From assembly GCA_035530135.1 (NCBI GenBank), contig DATKVJ010000133.1, positions 1 to 64,000 of the forward strand: a DNA stretch of 64,000 nt, in the 5' to 3' direction. Under the pieces are notes generated by a model, which was not told the DNA's origin, did not search any database, and worked only from the letters and a program-made list of their open reading frames with translations. Source of the DNA: CAIYYX01 sp035530135. Its GTDB lineage: Bacteria > Pseudomonadota > Gammaproteobacteria > Burkholderiales > Rhodocyclaceae. Made by a program: the position numbers and the translations under genes. Shown here in pieces: positions 10,808-20,400 of the stretch. Positions within the stretch are counted from its first letter, which is position 1. Every line of letters begins with the position of its first letter.

Positions 10808-11764
10808 ATGAAAAAGATCACGATGCTGCTGCTGATGGCGATCGGCCTGACGATAGGTGCCGGTCCGGGCGTTGCGGAAGCGGCATACAAGAAGAAGCCG
10901 GCCGTGGTCAAAAAGCATCGCTATGCGAAGAGGCACTTCCATGCCAAGAAGCACCTCTACGCGAAGAAGCACTTCAGGAGGACGGCGCTGCAGGAGACCA
11001 CCCGGCTGGCGCTGAAGTCCTCCGCCGCCCTGGTCATGGATGAATCCACAGGCGCGGTGCTGTTCGCCAAGAACCCCGGTGCGGTTCTGCCGATCGCCTC
11101 GATCAGCAAGCTGATGACCGCGATGGTGGTACTAGACGCCAAGCCGGACATGAATCAGGTGTTGACCATCACCGAGGACGATGTCGACCGGATTCGCTAC
11201 AGTCGTTCGCGCCTCCTGGTTGGCACGCGGCTGTCCCGCGAGGACATGCTGCACCTGGCGCTGATGTCTTCCGAGAACCGCGCCGCTTTTGCCCTGTCGA
11301 GCAATTATCCGGGCGGACGCCCGGCCTTCGTCGCCGCGATGAACCGCAAGGCGCAGGAGCTCGGTCTCACCCACACGCACTTTGACGATCCCACCGGGCT
11401 CACCGCGACCAACGTCTCCAGTCCCCAGGATCTGGTCAAGATGGTCATCGCGGCACGCAAATATCCGTTGATCCACCAGTTCACCACCAGCACCGGATAC
11501 GAGGTTTCGGTGCTCGGTCGTCCGACGATCTTCCACAATACCAATAGCCTGGTGAAGAGTTCCTCCTGGGACATCGGATTGTCCAAGACCGGCTTCATCA
11601 ACGAGGCCGGAAAATGCCTGGTGATGCAGGCTTGGTTCAACAAGAAGCCGACCATCATCGTCCTGCTCGATTCGTTCGGCAGAATGACCCGGATCGGTGA
11701 CGCCAACCGCATCAGGCGCTGGGTCGAGAACGCTTCGCTGGCGCAGCGGCTGGCTGCGGGCTGA
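10808..11764 (+). CDS. pbpG: D-alanyl-D-alanine endopeptidase (PBP7/8 type)
   Basis: Periplasmic serine peptidase that cuts D-Ala-meso-DAP cross-links of peptidoglycan. Motifs of the S11 family are all present: SISK (SxxK), SEN (SxN) and KTG in SKTGF. A signal peptide covers about the first 26 residues (MLLLMAIGLTIGAG...AEAA). Between it and the catalytic domain lies a Lys/His-rich segment of about 30 residues with repeated AKKH motifs, probably a cell-wall-binding or flexible linker. I choose ATG 10808 because GGGAG at 10794-10798 is nine bases upstream; ATG 10802 is too close to it. It converges tail to tail with the IclR gene, 7 bases apart. Confidence 0.88.
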   Translation: MKKITMLLLMAIGLTIGAGPGVAEAAYKKKPAVVKKHRYAKRHFHAKKHLYAKKHFRRTALQETTRLALKSSAALVMDESTGAVLFAKNPGAVLPIASISKLMTAMVVLDAKPDMNQVLTITEDDVDRIRYSRSRLLVGTRLSREDMLHLALMSSENRAAFALSSNYPGGRPAFVAAMNRKAQELGLTHTHFDDPTGLTATNVSSPQDLVKMVIAARKYPLIHQFTTSTGYEVSVLGRPTIFHNTNSLVKSSSWDIGLSKTGFINEAGKCLVMQAWFNKKPTIIVLLDSFGRMTRIGDANRIRRWVENASLAQRLAAG

Positions 11765-11771
11765 GCCGACG

Positions 11772-12563
11772 CTATTTCACCGGTTTGACGTAGCCGATGG
11801 CGATGGAAATGTCGTCGGCGGTCTGGCGCACGATCGGCGCCCAGTCTGGGCTGTGCCGCTCGGCGGGCGCGGATACCGATAGTCCGGCGACCAGTTCGCC
11901 CGAGTCGTCGCGGATGGGTGCGGCGATGCAGCGCAATCCCTGCTCGATCTCCTCATTGTCGAAGGCGACGCCGTGGCGGCGCACACGATCGAGTTCGCGC
12001 TCAAGCGCCGGCAGCGTGGTCAGCGAGGTCGGCGTGAAACCGGGCAGCCCGGTGCGCTTGGCGTATTCGCGCACCTTCTGCGGACCGTCTTCGACCAGGA
12101 ATAGCTTGCCCACGGCGGTGACGTGCAGCGGTGCCCGGGCGCCGACCAGGTGCACGACGCGCACCGAGGAGCGTCCGCTCGAGGTGCGCTCGACATAGAC
12201 GATCTCGTCGCCTTGTCGGACACCCAGATTGATACTCTCGCCGATCTGCTTGTGCAGACGTTGCATCAGGGGCATCGCGGAATCGCGGATATTGATGCGC
12301 GACTTGACCAAGTTGCCCAGTTCGAGCAGGCGGATGCCCAGTTGATAGGTGCCGGGATCGGCGCGCTCGACAAAGCCGCTGACGCTCATGGCGGCCAGGA
12401 TGCGGTGGGCGGTGGACGGATGCAGGCCGGTCTCCAGAGCCAGCTGTTTCAGGGTGACCGGATCATGGTAGTAGGAGAGCACATCGAGCAGTTTCATCAT
12501 CCGCTCGATAACCTGAATCGGGCTCTTTACCTCGGCTTGTACGGTCTGCGCCACGATGTCCAC
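11772..12563 (-). CDS. IclR-family transcriptional regulator
   Basis: A 263-residue regulator. The N-terminal winged helix-turn-helix (about residues 17-75) includes LKQLALETGLHPSTAHRILA. The C-terminal effector domain has typical IclR features (GESINLGVRQGDEIVYVER, TAVGKLFL, GLRCIAAPIRD). It is divergently placed from the D-2-hydroxyacid dehydrogenase gene, a common arrangement in which the regulator controls its neighbour. That link and the ligand (a small organic acid would be typical) are inferences. The intergenic region has a GATAATATATC palindrome at 12593-12603 that could be its site. Confidence 0.88.
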   Translation of the reverse strand: MDIVAQTVQAEVKSPIQVIERMMKLLDVLSYYHDPVTLKQLALETGLHPSTAHRILAAMSVSGFVERADPGTYQLGIRLLELGNLVKSRINIRDSAMPLMQRLHKQIGESINLGVRQGDEIVYVERTSSGRSSVRVVHLVGARAPLHVTAVGKLFLVEDGPQKVREYAKRTGLPGFTPTSLTTLPALERELDRVRRHGVAFDNEEIEQGLRCIAAPIRDDSGELVAGLSVSAPAERHSPDWAPIVRQTADDISIAIGYVKPVK

Positions 12564-12592
12564 GCTGTGAGTTTCGCTGTTGCAAAGATCGA

Positions 12593-12603
12593 GATAATAT
12601 ATC
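12593..12603. promoter_or_regulatory. Short AT-rich palindrome between iclR-type and dehydrogenase genes
   Basis: GATA-ATA-TATC, a palindrome in the AT-rich part of the 128-base divergent region. Candidate operator only; there is no clear minus-35 partner on either strand. Confidence 0.25.
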
Positions 12604-12691
12604 AGATAGTGAAATACACCCCGTTCCGCGACTTTCCGGCTTCGGAGGGCAGGACCTTCCGCGAGCTCTACCGGGAAAGGTATTGAGCACT

Positions 12692-13645
12692 ATGCAGCAC
12701 ATCGTTTTCCTGGAACGCGACTCGATCCGGGCCAATTTCCGCCGCCCGGATTTCCCCCACGTCTGGGAGGAATATCCGCTCACCGCGCCCGACGAGATTC
12801 TGCCCCGCCTGCGGGATGCCAGTATCGCGATCACCAACAAGGTGGTGTTGAGCGGCGACATCCTGGCGCAGCTGCCCCAGCTCAGGATGATCGCCGGGGC
12901 GGCGACCGGCACCGACAATCTCGACCTCGACTGGTGTCGGGCCCACGGCATCGTCGTCAGCAACATCCGCGGCTACGCCGAACACGCGGTGCCCGAGCAC
13001 GTGATGATGCTGATCCTGGCGCTGCGCCGGCAGCTCCTGGCCTACCGCGCCGACCTGGCCGCCGGGAAGTGGCAGGCGGCGCCGATGTTCTGTTTTTTCG
13101 ACCACCCGATCAGGGATCTCCACGGGAGCGCACTCGGGCTTATCGGCCGCGGCTCGCTCGGCCAGGCGGTAGCCCGCCTGGCCGATGCCTTCGGCATGCG
13201 CTTGCTGTGGGGCGAGCACAAGGATGCGGCGCTCGTGCGTCCGGATTATGTGGCCTTCGATCGCCTGATCGCTGAAGCCGACGTGATCAGCCTGCACTGT
13301 CCACTGAATAATCAAACGCGCGGCATGATCGGCGCCGCCGAGCTCGCCGCGATGAAACCTGGGGCCATCCTGATCAACACCGCGCGCGGCGGCCTGGTCG
13401 ACGAGCCGGCGCTGGTCGGCGCCCTGAAGGCCGGCCGGATCGCGGCGGGCTTCGACGTGGCCGCGAAGGAGCCGCCGCGAGCGGGCGACCCGTTGCTCGA
13501 CCCGGAACTGCTCTCCGCCCCCAACTTCATCCTGACGCCGCATGTCGGCTGGGCCTCGGAGTCGGCGATGCAGGCGCTGGCCGACCAGCTGATCGACAAC
13601 CTCGAGGCCTATGTCGGCGGCAGCCCGCGAAATCGCCTGGCGTGA
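12692..13645 (+). CDS. D-2-hydroxyacid dehydrogenase (glycerate dehydrogenase/hydroxypyruvate reductase-like)
   Basis: NAD(P)-dependent reduction of a 2-keto acid to a D-2-hydroxy acid. The 317-residue protein has the split substrate domain, a Rossmann motif GLIGRGSLGQ, and the catalytic Arg (NTARGGLVDE), Glu (AAKEPP) and His (TPHVGW) triad of the family. The sequence resembles the HprA group best, but substrate cannot be fixed from sequence. ATG 12692 is chosen over TTG 12683 because GGGAAAGG (12673-12680) is well spaced for it. The divergent IclR gene is the likely regulator. Confidence 0.85.
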   Translation: MQHIVFLERDSIRANFRRPDFPHVWEEYPLTAPDEILPRLRDASIAITNKVVLSGDILAQLPQLRMIAGAATGTDNLDLDWCRAHGIVVSNIRGYAEHAVPEHVMMLILALRRQLLAYRADLAAGKWQAAPMFCFFDHPIRDLHGSALGLIGRGSLGQAVARLADAFGMRLLWGEHKDAALVRPDYVAFDRLIAEADVISLHCPLNNQTRGMIGAAELAAMKPGAILINTARGGLVDEPALVGALKAGRIAAGFDVAAKEPPRAGDPLLDPELLSAPNFILTPHVGWASESAMQALADQLIDNLEAYVGGSPRNRLA

Positions 13646-13698
13646 CCCGAAGCGCATCGGGTCCCTATCATTGTCGTCGAAAGGGCTCAAAACGGGGA

Positions 13699-13735
13699 TT
13701 GTCAACTTTGACAAAAATGCACCCCTGGGCATAAT
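13699..13735 (+). promoter_or_regulatory. Strong sigma-70 promoter with overlapping inverted repeat
   Basis: Consensus TTGACA (13708-13713) and CATAAT (13730-13735) with a 16-base spacer. The minus-35 is the right arm of a perfect inverted repeat, TTGTCAA (13699-13705), CT, TTGACAA (13708-13714). The overlap suggests a repressor site. It drives the secreted-protein gene at 13805. Confidence 0.6.
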
Positions 13736-13804
13736 TGCCGCAAACTTTGGATTTGCCGCGATTGATCGAGTGGCACCGTTTTTTGGTGGGGAGAGCGGGC
13801 ATAA

Positions 13805-14311
13805 ATGGTAAGGATCGTCATTTCAGGCCTCGCACTTTTGCTGCTTTCGTCCGCCAGTCATGCCGGGTGTAGCGCGGCAAGCAACTATAACGACTGCATC
13901 ATAGCTGCGATGAAGGGTGTCACGAGTAACGTGGCCGCGATGGCCATTAGCGATGCATGCCGTGCAAAATTCCGCAAAAAAATAGTCGTTGCCGCCGTGC
14001 CTCAGCAGGTCCTGGCCAATCTTATCGGCGGCCTGGGCAACGGTAGCGTCGCCGGCCAACTTGCCGGGGCTGTATATAATGGCAACAGCGATTGGGCGAT
14101 AACCAGCATCACCGTTTCGGTGACACCAAGAGTCGGCAAATCCGCTGAAGGTAGAGAGTACCGAACAAAGATTCTAGACATGAACTATTTGGATGACGGC
14201 AAGGGCGCAATGCCGCAAACAAATGGCCTGTTCCATTTTCAATCCAACATCGACTTGTCCTCGGGATACGACTGGAAGATAGTCGGCGCGGAGGGTTACC
14301 GGAGTCGCTAG
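13805..14311 (+). CDS. Secreted hypothetical protein
   Basis: 168 residues with a clear Sec signal peptide (hydrophobic LALLLLSSASHA, cleavage about residue 19). The mature part has Cys residues near the start and a stretch CIIAAMKGVTSNVAAMAISDAC, similar in pattern to small periplasmic four-cysteine proteins (Cys-x-x-x-x-MKGV...Ala...Cys-Arg). GGGGAGAG about 8 bases upstream supports ATG 13805. The gene is visibly richer in A+T than its neighbours and has its own strong promoter, which suggests a separately regulated, possibly acquired gene. No function can be assigned. Confidence 0.7.
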   Translation: MVRIVISGLALLLLSSASHAGCSAASNYNDCIIAAMKGVTSNVAAMAISDACRAKFRKKIVVAAVPQQVLANLIGGLGNGSVAGQLAGAVYNGNSDWAITSITVSVTPRVGKSAEGREYRTKILDMNYLDDGKGAMPQTNGLFHFQSNIDLSSGYDWKIVGAEGYRSR

Positions 14312-14529
14312 TCCGTTCGGACGCCCCGAGCTTTCGCAGCAATCCTCGCCGGGTCTTTTCGTGGGCCCGGTACTTTTGACAGTGGGATGGCGAGACTGGG
14401 CGCAAGGGAGGCGCGACACCAAGTCCACTACGGCATCCTGTGTCTCCTTGAGGTCCTTGCGGCCAAGGAAGTCCCCGCGGCCCGCCGTGCCTGGGTCGAG
14501 TGTCCGACGCCGCCGATAGCGACGACTGA

Positions 14530-14535
14530 TAGAAT
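14530..14535 (+). promoter_or_regulatory. Candidate extended minus-10 for the transporter gene
   Basis: TGATAGAAT (hexamer TAGAAT at 14530-14535) fits an extended minus-10. It lies 28 bases before the GTG start and 16 before the GAGGAG ribosome-binding site. No good minus-35 is seen. Confidence 0.35.
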
Positions 14536-14562
14536 CGGGTCTGGATCTGGGAGGAGAGAAGG

Positions 14563-15882
14563 GTGGGCCGTTTCTTAGTTCGTGTATTGGCGCTGAGCTT
14601 GATCGCAGTGCCGGCCTATGCCGGCGCCGGCCTGGCCATCGCCAATATTCCTCTGGAGTTCATCCTGTTCGCCCTGACGCTGATCGGCGTCATGCTGTTC
14701 CACAACAAGACGCTCTATGTCGGCCTGGCCGGGCTGTCGACCATAACGCTCTACAAGCTGGCGTTCACCGGCTTCAACACCGGCCCCGGCCTGCCCGGCC
14801 TGCTCGCTCATCTCGGCCACGAATGGGTGATGCTGGCCAACCTGTTCTGTCTGCTGATGGGTTTCGCCCTGCTCTCGCGCCATTTCGAGAAGAGCCACGT
14901 CCCGGTGGTGCTGCCGAAATACCTGCCCGACGACTGGAGAGGCGGCTTCATGCTCCTGGTGATGGTGTTCTTGCTCTCCAGTTTTCTCGATAACATCGCC
15001 GCTGCGCTGATCGGCGGGGCGATGGCGCACCAGCTGTTCAAGGCGAGGGTGCACGTCGGCTATCTCGCCGCCATCGTGGCGGCGTCGAATGCCGGCGGCT
15101 CGGGCAGCGTGGTCGGCGACACCACGACCACCATGATGTGGATAGACGGCGTCAATCCGCTCACCGTTTTCGATGCCTATGCCGCCGCCGTGGTGGCGCT
15201 ATGTATCGTCGGTGTCGTCGCCGCCAAGCAGCAGCACGCCTATTCGCCAATACTCAAGGATTCCCACGGCCACACCCGGGTCGACCGGGCCCGGCTCGCC
15301 ATCGTTGTCCTGATCCTGGTGTTCGCCATGGCCACCAACCTAGTGGTAAACCTCGGATTTAAAGCTTACTCCGACAGCTTTCCCTTCATCGGCGTGGCGG
15401 TATGGCTGGCGATCCTGATCACCGTCGGCCTGCGCCGACCCGACTGGGAGGTGCTGCCCGAGACCTTCAAGGGCTCGGTTTTTCTGCTCTCCTTGGTGAC
15501 CTGCGCCTCGATGATGCCGGTCGAGCGCCTGCCGCTGGCCTCATGGCACACCGCGTTGGGCCTGGGCTTCGTCTCCGCCGTCTTCGACAACATCCCGCTC
15601 ACCGCCCTGGCGCTGAAGCAGGGCGGCTACGACTGGGGTTTCCTGGCCTATGCCGTGGGTTTCGGCGGCTCGATGGTCTGGTTCGGCTCCTCAGCCGGCG
15701 TAGCCCTGTCCAACATGTATCCTGAGGCCAAGTCGGTGCGCTTGTGGTTGCGTCAAGGCTGGCATGTGACGCTCGCCTACGTGGTCGGCTTCTTCTTCAT
15801 GCTGGCGCTGCTCGGCTGGCATCCCGATGCGCCCCACAAGACGCCGCCGACCGGCGCGGCCGCCAATGTCGCGGTGCACTGA
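14563..15882 (+). CDS. Sodium:proton antiporter/ion transporter of the IT superfamily (NhaD/ArsB/CitM-like)
   Basis: 439 residues with about 11-12 hydrophobic segments. The repeated motifs around SSFLDNIAAALIGG and SAVFDNIPLTALAL (Asp-Asn in two membrane hairpins) and the Gly/Ser-rich SNAGGSGSVVGDTTTTM are typical of NhaD-type antiporters and related transporters. GTG 14563 is supported by GAGGAG at 14551-14556. The first helix could be a signal-like membrane segment. The cation or anion moved cannot be decided from sequence. Confidence 0.75.
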   Translation: MGRFLVRVLALSLIAVPAYAGAGLAIANIPLEFILFALTLIGVMLFHNKTLYVGLAGLSTITLYKLAFTGFNTGPGLPGLLAHLGHEWVMLANLFCLLMGFALLSRHFEKSHVPVVLPKYLPDDWRGGFMLLVMVFLLSSFLDNIAAALIGGAMAHQLFKARVHVGYLAAIVAASNAGGSGSVVGDTTTTMMWIDGVNPLTVFDAYAAAVVALCIVGVVAAKQQHAYSPILKDSHGHTRVDRARLAIVVLILVFAMATNLVVNLGFKAYSDSFPFIGVAVWLAILITVGLRRPDWEVLPETFKGSVFLLSLVTCASMMPVERLPLASWHTALGLGFVSAVFDNIPLTALALKQGGYDWGFLAYAVGFGGSMVWFGSSAGVALSNMYPEAKSVRLWLRQGWHVTLAYVVGFFFMLALLGWHPDAPHKTPPTGAAANVAVH

Positions 15883-15914
15883 ACTGAGGTAAGCCGGCGT
15901 CGCATCGCCGCCTT

Positions 15915-15935
15915 TATCCAAATTGGATATACAAT
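15915..15935 (+). promoter_or_regulatory. Operator-like palindrome abutting the cbiX minus-10
   Basis: TATCCAA-A-TTGGATA (15915-15929) is a perfect inverted repeat directly followed by TACAAT (15930-15935). The transcript would start about 10 bases before ATG 15953. Binding to the palindrome should block the promoter. Confidence 0.45.
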
Positions 15936-15952
15936 CGAGCGTCGGAGGTAGC

Positions 15953-16318
15953 ATGAAGGCCATCATCCTGTTTGCTCACGGCGCCCGCAACCCGGACTGG
16001 GCCCAGCCCATATTGGCCATCCGCGCCGCCATGCTGGCGCGCCGGCCGGAAGTCCGGGTCGAGGCGGCTTTCCTCGAGTTCATCGCACCGCAACTGCCAG
16101 AGACCATCGCCGCGCTGGTGGCGGACGGTCACCGCGAGATCACCATCGTGCCCATGTTCATGGCCCAGACCGGGCACACCAAGCGCGATCTGCCGACGCT
16201 CTTGGACGCCGCCAAGGAGCGTCACGCCGGGCTGTTGATCCAGGTGGCGACGCCGATCGGCGAAGCCGTCAGCGTGGTTGACGCGATCGCCGATTACGCC
16301 TTGATGGAAGGGGCTTGA
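15953..16318 (+). CDS. cbiX: Sirohydrochlorin chelatase, small CbiX type
   Basis: 121-residue single-domain chelatase (class II, dimer in the small type) that inserts Co or Fe into sirohydrochlorin for cobalamin or siroheme. The metal-binding histidines known from CbiXS are in LFAHGARNPDW and in MAQTGHTKRDLP. ATG 15953 is chosen because GGAGG (15944-15948) precedes it; the frame could be extended 10 codons upstream without support. The stop codon overlaps the minus-35 of the following efflux operon. Cobalt or iron specificity is not decided. Confidence 0.85.
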   Translation: MKAIILFAHGARNPDWAQPILAIRAAMLARRPEVRVEAAFLEFIAPQLPETIAALVADGHREITIVPMFMAQTGHTKRDLPTLLDAAKERHAGLLIQVATPIGEAVSVVDAIADYALMEGA

Positions 16319-16342
16319 TATATTCGTATATAAGCATATAAT
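16315..16342 (+). promoter_or_regulatory. Strong promoter of the RND operon, near-leaderless, with AT-rich palindromes
   Basis: TTGATA (16315-16320), a 16-base spacer and a perfect TATAAT (16337-16342) lie only 8 bases before ATG 16351. Transcription would start at or next to the start codon. The spacer and minus-10 hold a palindrome TATAT-AAGC-ATATA (16327-16340), a plausible ArsR-type repressor site. Confidence 0.6.
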
Positions 16343-16350
16343 AATACACC

Positions 16351-17370
16351 ATGAAAACTCTATCCTTTCCGATGCTCGCCCCCGCCCGGGGCCTCGCCCT
16401 GTCGTTCACCCTAGCGCTCGCCCTGTGTTTGGCACCGCCGCTGGTCCAGGCCCAGGCTCCGGCCACCGGCCTTGTGGAACTGCGCGAGGTCGAACTGAGC
16501 TACCCGGCCGAGGCTGTCCTCGAGGCCGTCCGGCAAGCCACGGTCGCGGCCCAGGTGCAGGGCCGGATCCTCGACGTGCGCGCCGATGCCGGCCAGCGCG
16601 TCGCCGCCGGCGAGGTGCTGATGAGGATCGATGCGCGCGAGGCGGCGCAGAATCTGGCCGGCGCCCAGGCGCAACTGGTCAATGCGCGCGCCAATTTCGA
16701 GCGGACGCGGAACCTCTATCAGCAGAAGTTCTTGAGCCAGGCGGCCTTCGACAAGGCTGAGGCCGATTACAGGAGCGCCAGGGCCGCCGCCGGCCAGGCC
16801 GGCGCCGTCGCGAGCTACGCCACGATCACATCGCCGATCGCCGGCATCGTCGCCCAGCGACAGGTCGAAGCCGGCGACATGGCCGCCCCCGGCCGCCCGC
16901 TGATCAGCATCTTCGATCCTAGGGCGCTGCGCGCCGTCGCCAGCATTCCGCAGTACAAGCTGGACGCGGTGGAGCAGACACCCCGCGCCAAGCTGGAATT
17001 CCCGGAAACCGGCCGTTGGATCGATGCGGCCAGGGTCGAGTTGCTGCCGACCGCGGATCCCCAGACCCACGTCGTCACCGCCCGCGTTTACCTGCCCGAG
17101 AATCTGCCGGGGGCGCTGCCGGGCATGTTCGTGCGCGTCCATTTCGTCGTCGGCCGCGCCAAGAAGCTGCTCGTGCCCGCCTCGGCGGTGCTGCACCGGG
17201 GAGAGGTCACCGCGGTCTATGTCGTCGATGCCAAGGATCACCTGCACCTGCGCCAGGTGCGCCTGGGCGAGGCCTATGCCGGTGGCGACCGGGAAGTGCT
17301 CGCCGGACTCTCGGCGGGCGAGCGGGTCGCCCTGGATCCGATCGCGGCCAGCATCGGATCGAACAAGTAA
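16351..17370 (+). CDS. RND efflux periplasmic adaptor subunit (membrane fusion protein)
   Basis: 339-residue HlyD/AcrA-family adaptor. A signal peptide covers about 35 residues (ALALCLAPPLVQAQA). The lipoyl-like half-motifs (VAAQVQGRILDVRADAGQRVAAGEVL and SPIAGIVAQRQVEAGDMAAPG, both quoted in part below 20 only as VAAQVQGRILDV and AGIVAQRQVEAGD) flank a short alpha-hairpin (about residues 95-145). A beta-barrel domain follows. No ribosome-binding site is possible with the short leader predicted, which fits leaderless translation. It is the first gene of adaptor-pump-DUF2892. Confidence 0.88.
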   Translation: MKTLSFPMLAPARGLALSFTLALALCLAPPLVQAQAPATGLVELREVELSYPAEAVLEAVRQATVAAQVQGRILDVRADAGQRVAAGEVLMRIDAREAAQNLAGAQAQLVNARANFERTRNLYQQKFLSQAAFDKAEADYRSARAAAGQAGAVASYATITSPIAGIVAQRQVEAGDMAAPGRPLISIFDPRALRAVASIPQYKLDAVEQTPRAKLEFPETGRWIDAARVELLPTADPQTHVVTARVYLPENLPGALPGMFVRVHFVVGRAKKLLVPASAVLHRGEVTAVYVVDAKDHLHLRQVRLGEAYAGGDREVLAGLSAGERVALDPIAASIGSNK

Positions 17371-17450
17371 GGCGGGCATGGGCAGATTCCCACGTCGGCC
17401 CTAGACCGTAGCGATCGCTGACCAACCACCACTGAACACGGCAACGACTC

Positions 17451-20400
17451 ATGGGCATCTCCGGACGTATCGCCAACTTTTTCCTGCGCAATTCGATGAC
17501 GCCGCTGATCGCGTTGATCGCCCTGCTGCTGGGCGTCTTCGCGGTGATCGTGACGCCTCAGGAAGAAGACCCACAGATCAACGTCACCATGGCCAACGTC
17601 TTCATCCCCTTCCCGGGGGCATCGGTCAAGGACGTCGAGTCCCTGGTGGCGCAGCCTGCCGAGCAGGTGCTCTCGCGCATCTCCGGCATCGAGCACGTCT
17701 ATTCGGTGTCGCGGCCGGGCATGGCGATCATCACCGTGCAGTTCCTGGTGGGCGAGGATCCGATCCAGGCGCTGGTGCGTCTCTACGACACCATCAACTC
17801 CCACCGCGACTGGGTTTCGCCCGATCTCGGCGTGCTCGCTCCGATCATCAAGCCGGTCGGCATCGACGACGTGCCGGTCATCACGCTCACCTTATGGAGT
17901 CCGGGCAGCAAGAATGTCGCTCCCAAGAGCGCATACCAACTGGAGCAGGTGGCCCACGCCGCCGAGATCGAGTTCAAGCGCATCCCCGGCACGCGCGACG
18001 TAACCACCGTCGGCGGCCCCGGCCACGTGATCCGTGTGGTGATGGACAGCGACCGGATGAACTCCTATGGCATTACCGCCGAGGATCTGAAGGCCGCCTT
18101 GCAGCTGTCTAACGCCTCGCAGCCTTCGGGCAGCCTGGTGAGCGGCAATCAGGAGGTGCTGGTCCAGACCGGCACCTATCTGAGCTCCGCCTACGACGTC
18201 AAGCGGCTCGTCGTCGGCGTGCACGCGAACAAGCCGGTGTTCATGTCGGACGTGGCCCGGGTCATCGACGGACCCGACCAGCCCACAAACTATGTCTGGC
18301 TCGGTACCGGGGAGGCGGCCAAGACCAAGAGCATCGACGTCAAGGGCGAGTTTCCGGCGGTCACCCTGGCCGTCTCCAAGAAACCCGGGGTCAATGCTGC
18401 CGACGTCGCCGCCGCGGTCATCAGCCGCGCCAACAGCCTGAGGGGGTCGGTGATCCCCGAGGGCGTCGATTTCACCGTCACCCGCAACTACGGGCAGACG
18501 GCTACCGACAAGGCGCACAAGCTGATCGAGAAGCTCATCTTCGCCACTTCCATCGTCGTGTTGCTGGTGCTTTTCACCTTGGGCTGGCGCGAGGCGATCA
18601 TCGTCGGCACCGCGGTCAGCCTGACGCTGGCCGCCACCCTGTTCGCCTCCTGGGCCTGGGGCTTCACCTTGAACCGGGTGTCGTTGTTCGCCCTGATCTT
18701 CTCCATCGGCATCCTGGTCGACGATGCCATCGTGGTGGTCGAAAACATCCATCGCTGGCATACCCGAGAACCGGACAAACACCTGTGGCAGATCATCCCG
18801 GCGGCGGTCGACGAAGTCGGCGGGCCGACGATACTCGCCACCTTCACGGTGATCGCGGCACTCCTGCCGATGGCCTTCGTGACCGGGCTGATGGGCCCCT
18901 TTATGAGCCCGATCCCGATCAACGCCTCGATGGGCATGTTCATCTCTTTGGCCGTCGCCTTCGTCATAACGCCTTGGCTGGCGCTGAAGCTGCTCAAGGG
19001 GGAGGTGGGCCATCACGGCGCCGGGCCCGCCGCCGCGCAACAAACCGGCAAGACGGAGCGGCTGTTCCGCCGGGTGCTCACCCCCTTCCTCGATCCGCAG
19101 ACCGGGGCGCGGGCCAGGCGCAAGCTATGGCTGGGCGTGTTCGTCGCGATCTTGCTCTCGCTGTCGCTGGTGGCGGTCAAGCTGGTGGTGATGAAGATGC
19201 TGCCCTTCGACAACAAGAGCGAGTTCCAGGTCGTGCTCGACATGCCGGTGGGTACGCCGCTGGAGGACACCGCCAAGGTGCTGCACGAAATCGGCGGCTA
19301 TCTGTCCACGGTGCCGGAGGTGAGCGATTACGAAGCCTACGCCGGTACCGCCAGCCCGATCAACTTCAACGGCCTGGTGCGTCAGTACTATCTGCGCGCC
19401 AGTCCGGAGCTGGGTGACATCCAGGTCAACCTGACCGACCTGCATCAGCGCGAGCGCCAGAGCCATGAAATAGCGATGTCGGTACGCGCCAGGATCGCCC
19501 AGATCGCCCAGAAATACGGCGGCAACGCCACGGTGGTCGAGGTCCCTCCCGGTCCGCCCGTGCTCTCGCCGATCGTGGCCGAGATCTACGGCCCGGACTA
19601 CGCCGGCCAGATCGCGGTGGCGAAGAAGGTCGTGGCGCAGTTCAAAGCCACGCCCGATGTCATCGGCATAGACAGCAGCATCGATGCTGTGGCGCCCAAG
19701 GTGGTGCTGCACGTTTCGCAGAGCAAGGCCGCCCTGGCTGGCGTGGCGCAGCAGGACATCGTCGAAGTGGTGGGCATGGGCCTGTCGGGCGAGAACGTGA
19801 CGCCGGTGCATGATGGCGAGTCCAAGTACGAAATCCCGGTGCGCATCACCCTGTCCGCGGAGCAGCAGAACTCGATAGACCAGCTGCTGAAATTGCGGGT
19901 GCGCGCGCGCGACGGCAAGATGGTCCCGGTTTCGGATCTGGTCGATGTGGAGCACGTCCGGCGCGAGCAGGTGATCTATCACAAGGATCTGCTGCCGGTC
20001 GTCTACGTCTTCGGCGACATGGGCGGGAAAATCGATTCACCCATATACGGCATGTTCGATATCCGCGCCAGGACGCATGACATGTCCTTGGCCGGCATCC
20101 CGGGGGCGGGCGGCAAGCTGGGCGAGTATTTCATCAGGCAGCCCAAGGATCCCTACGCCGGCTACAGCCTGAAGTGGGACGGCGAGTGGCAGGTCACCTA
20201 CGAGACCTTCCGCGACATGGGCATCGCCTACGCGGTCGGGCTGATTCTGATCTACCTGCTGGTGGTGGCGCAGTTCAAGTCCTATCTGGTGCCGCTGATC
20301 ATCATGGCGCCGATCCCGCTCACCGTCATCGGCGTGATGCCCGGCCATGCGTTGTGGGGCAGCCAATTCACCGCCACCTCGATGATCGGCATGATCGCCT

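Noticed and set aside
13611..13811. 66-codon frame across the end of the dehydrogenase and the promoter of the secreted gene
   Set aside because: It begins inside the dehydrogenase gene and runs through a strong promoter; no ribosome-binding site.
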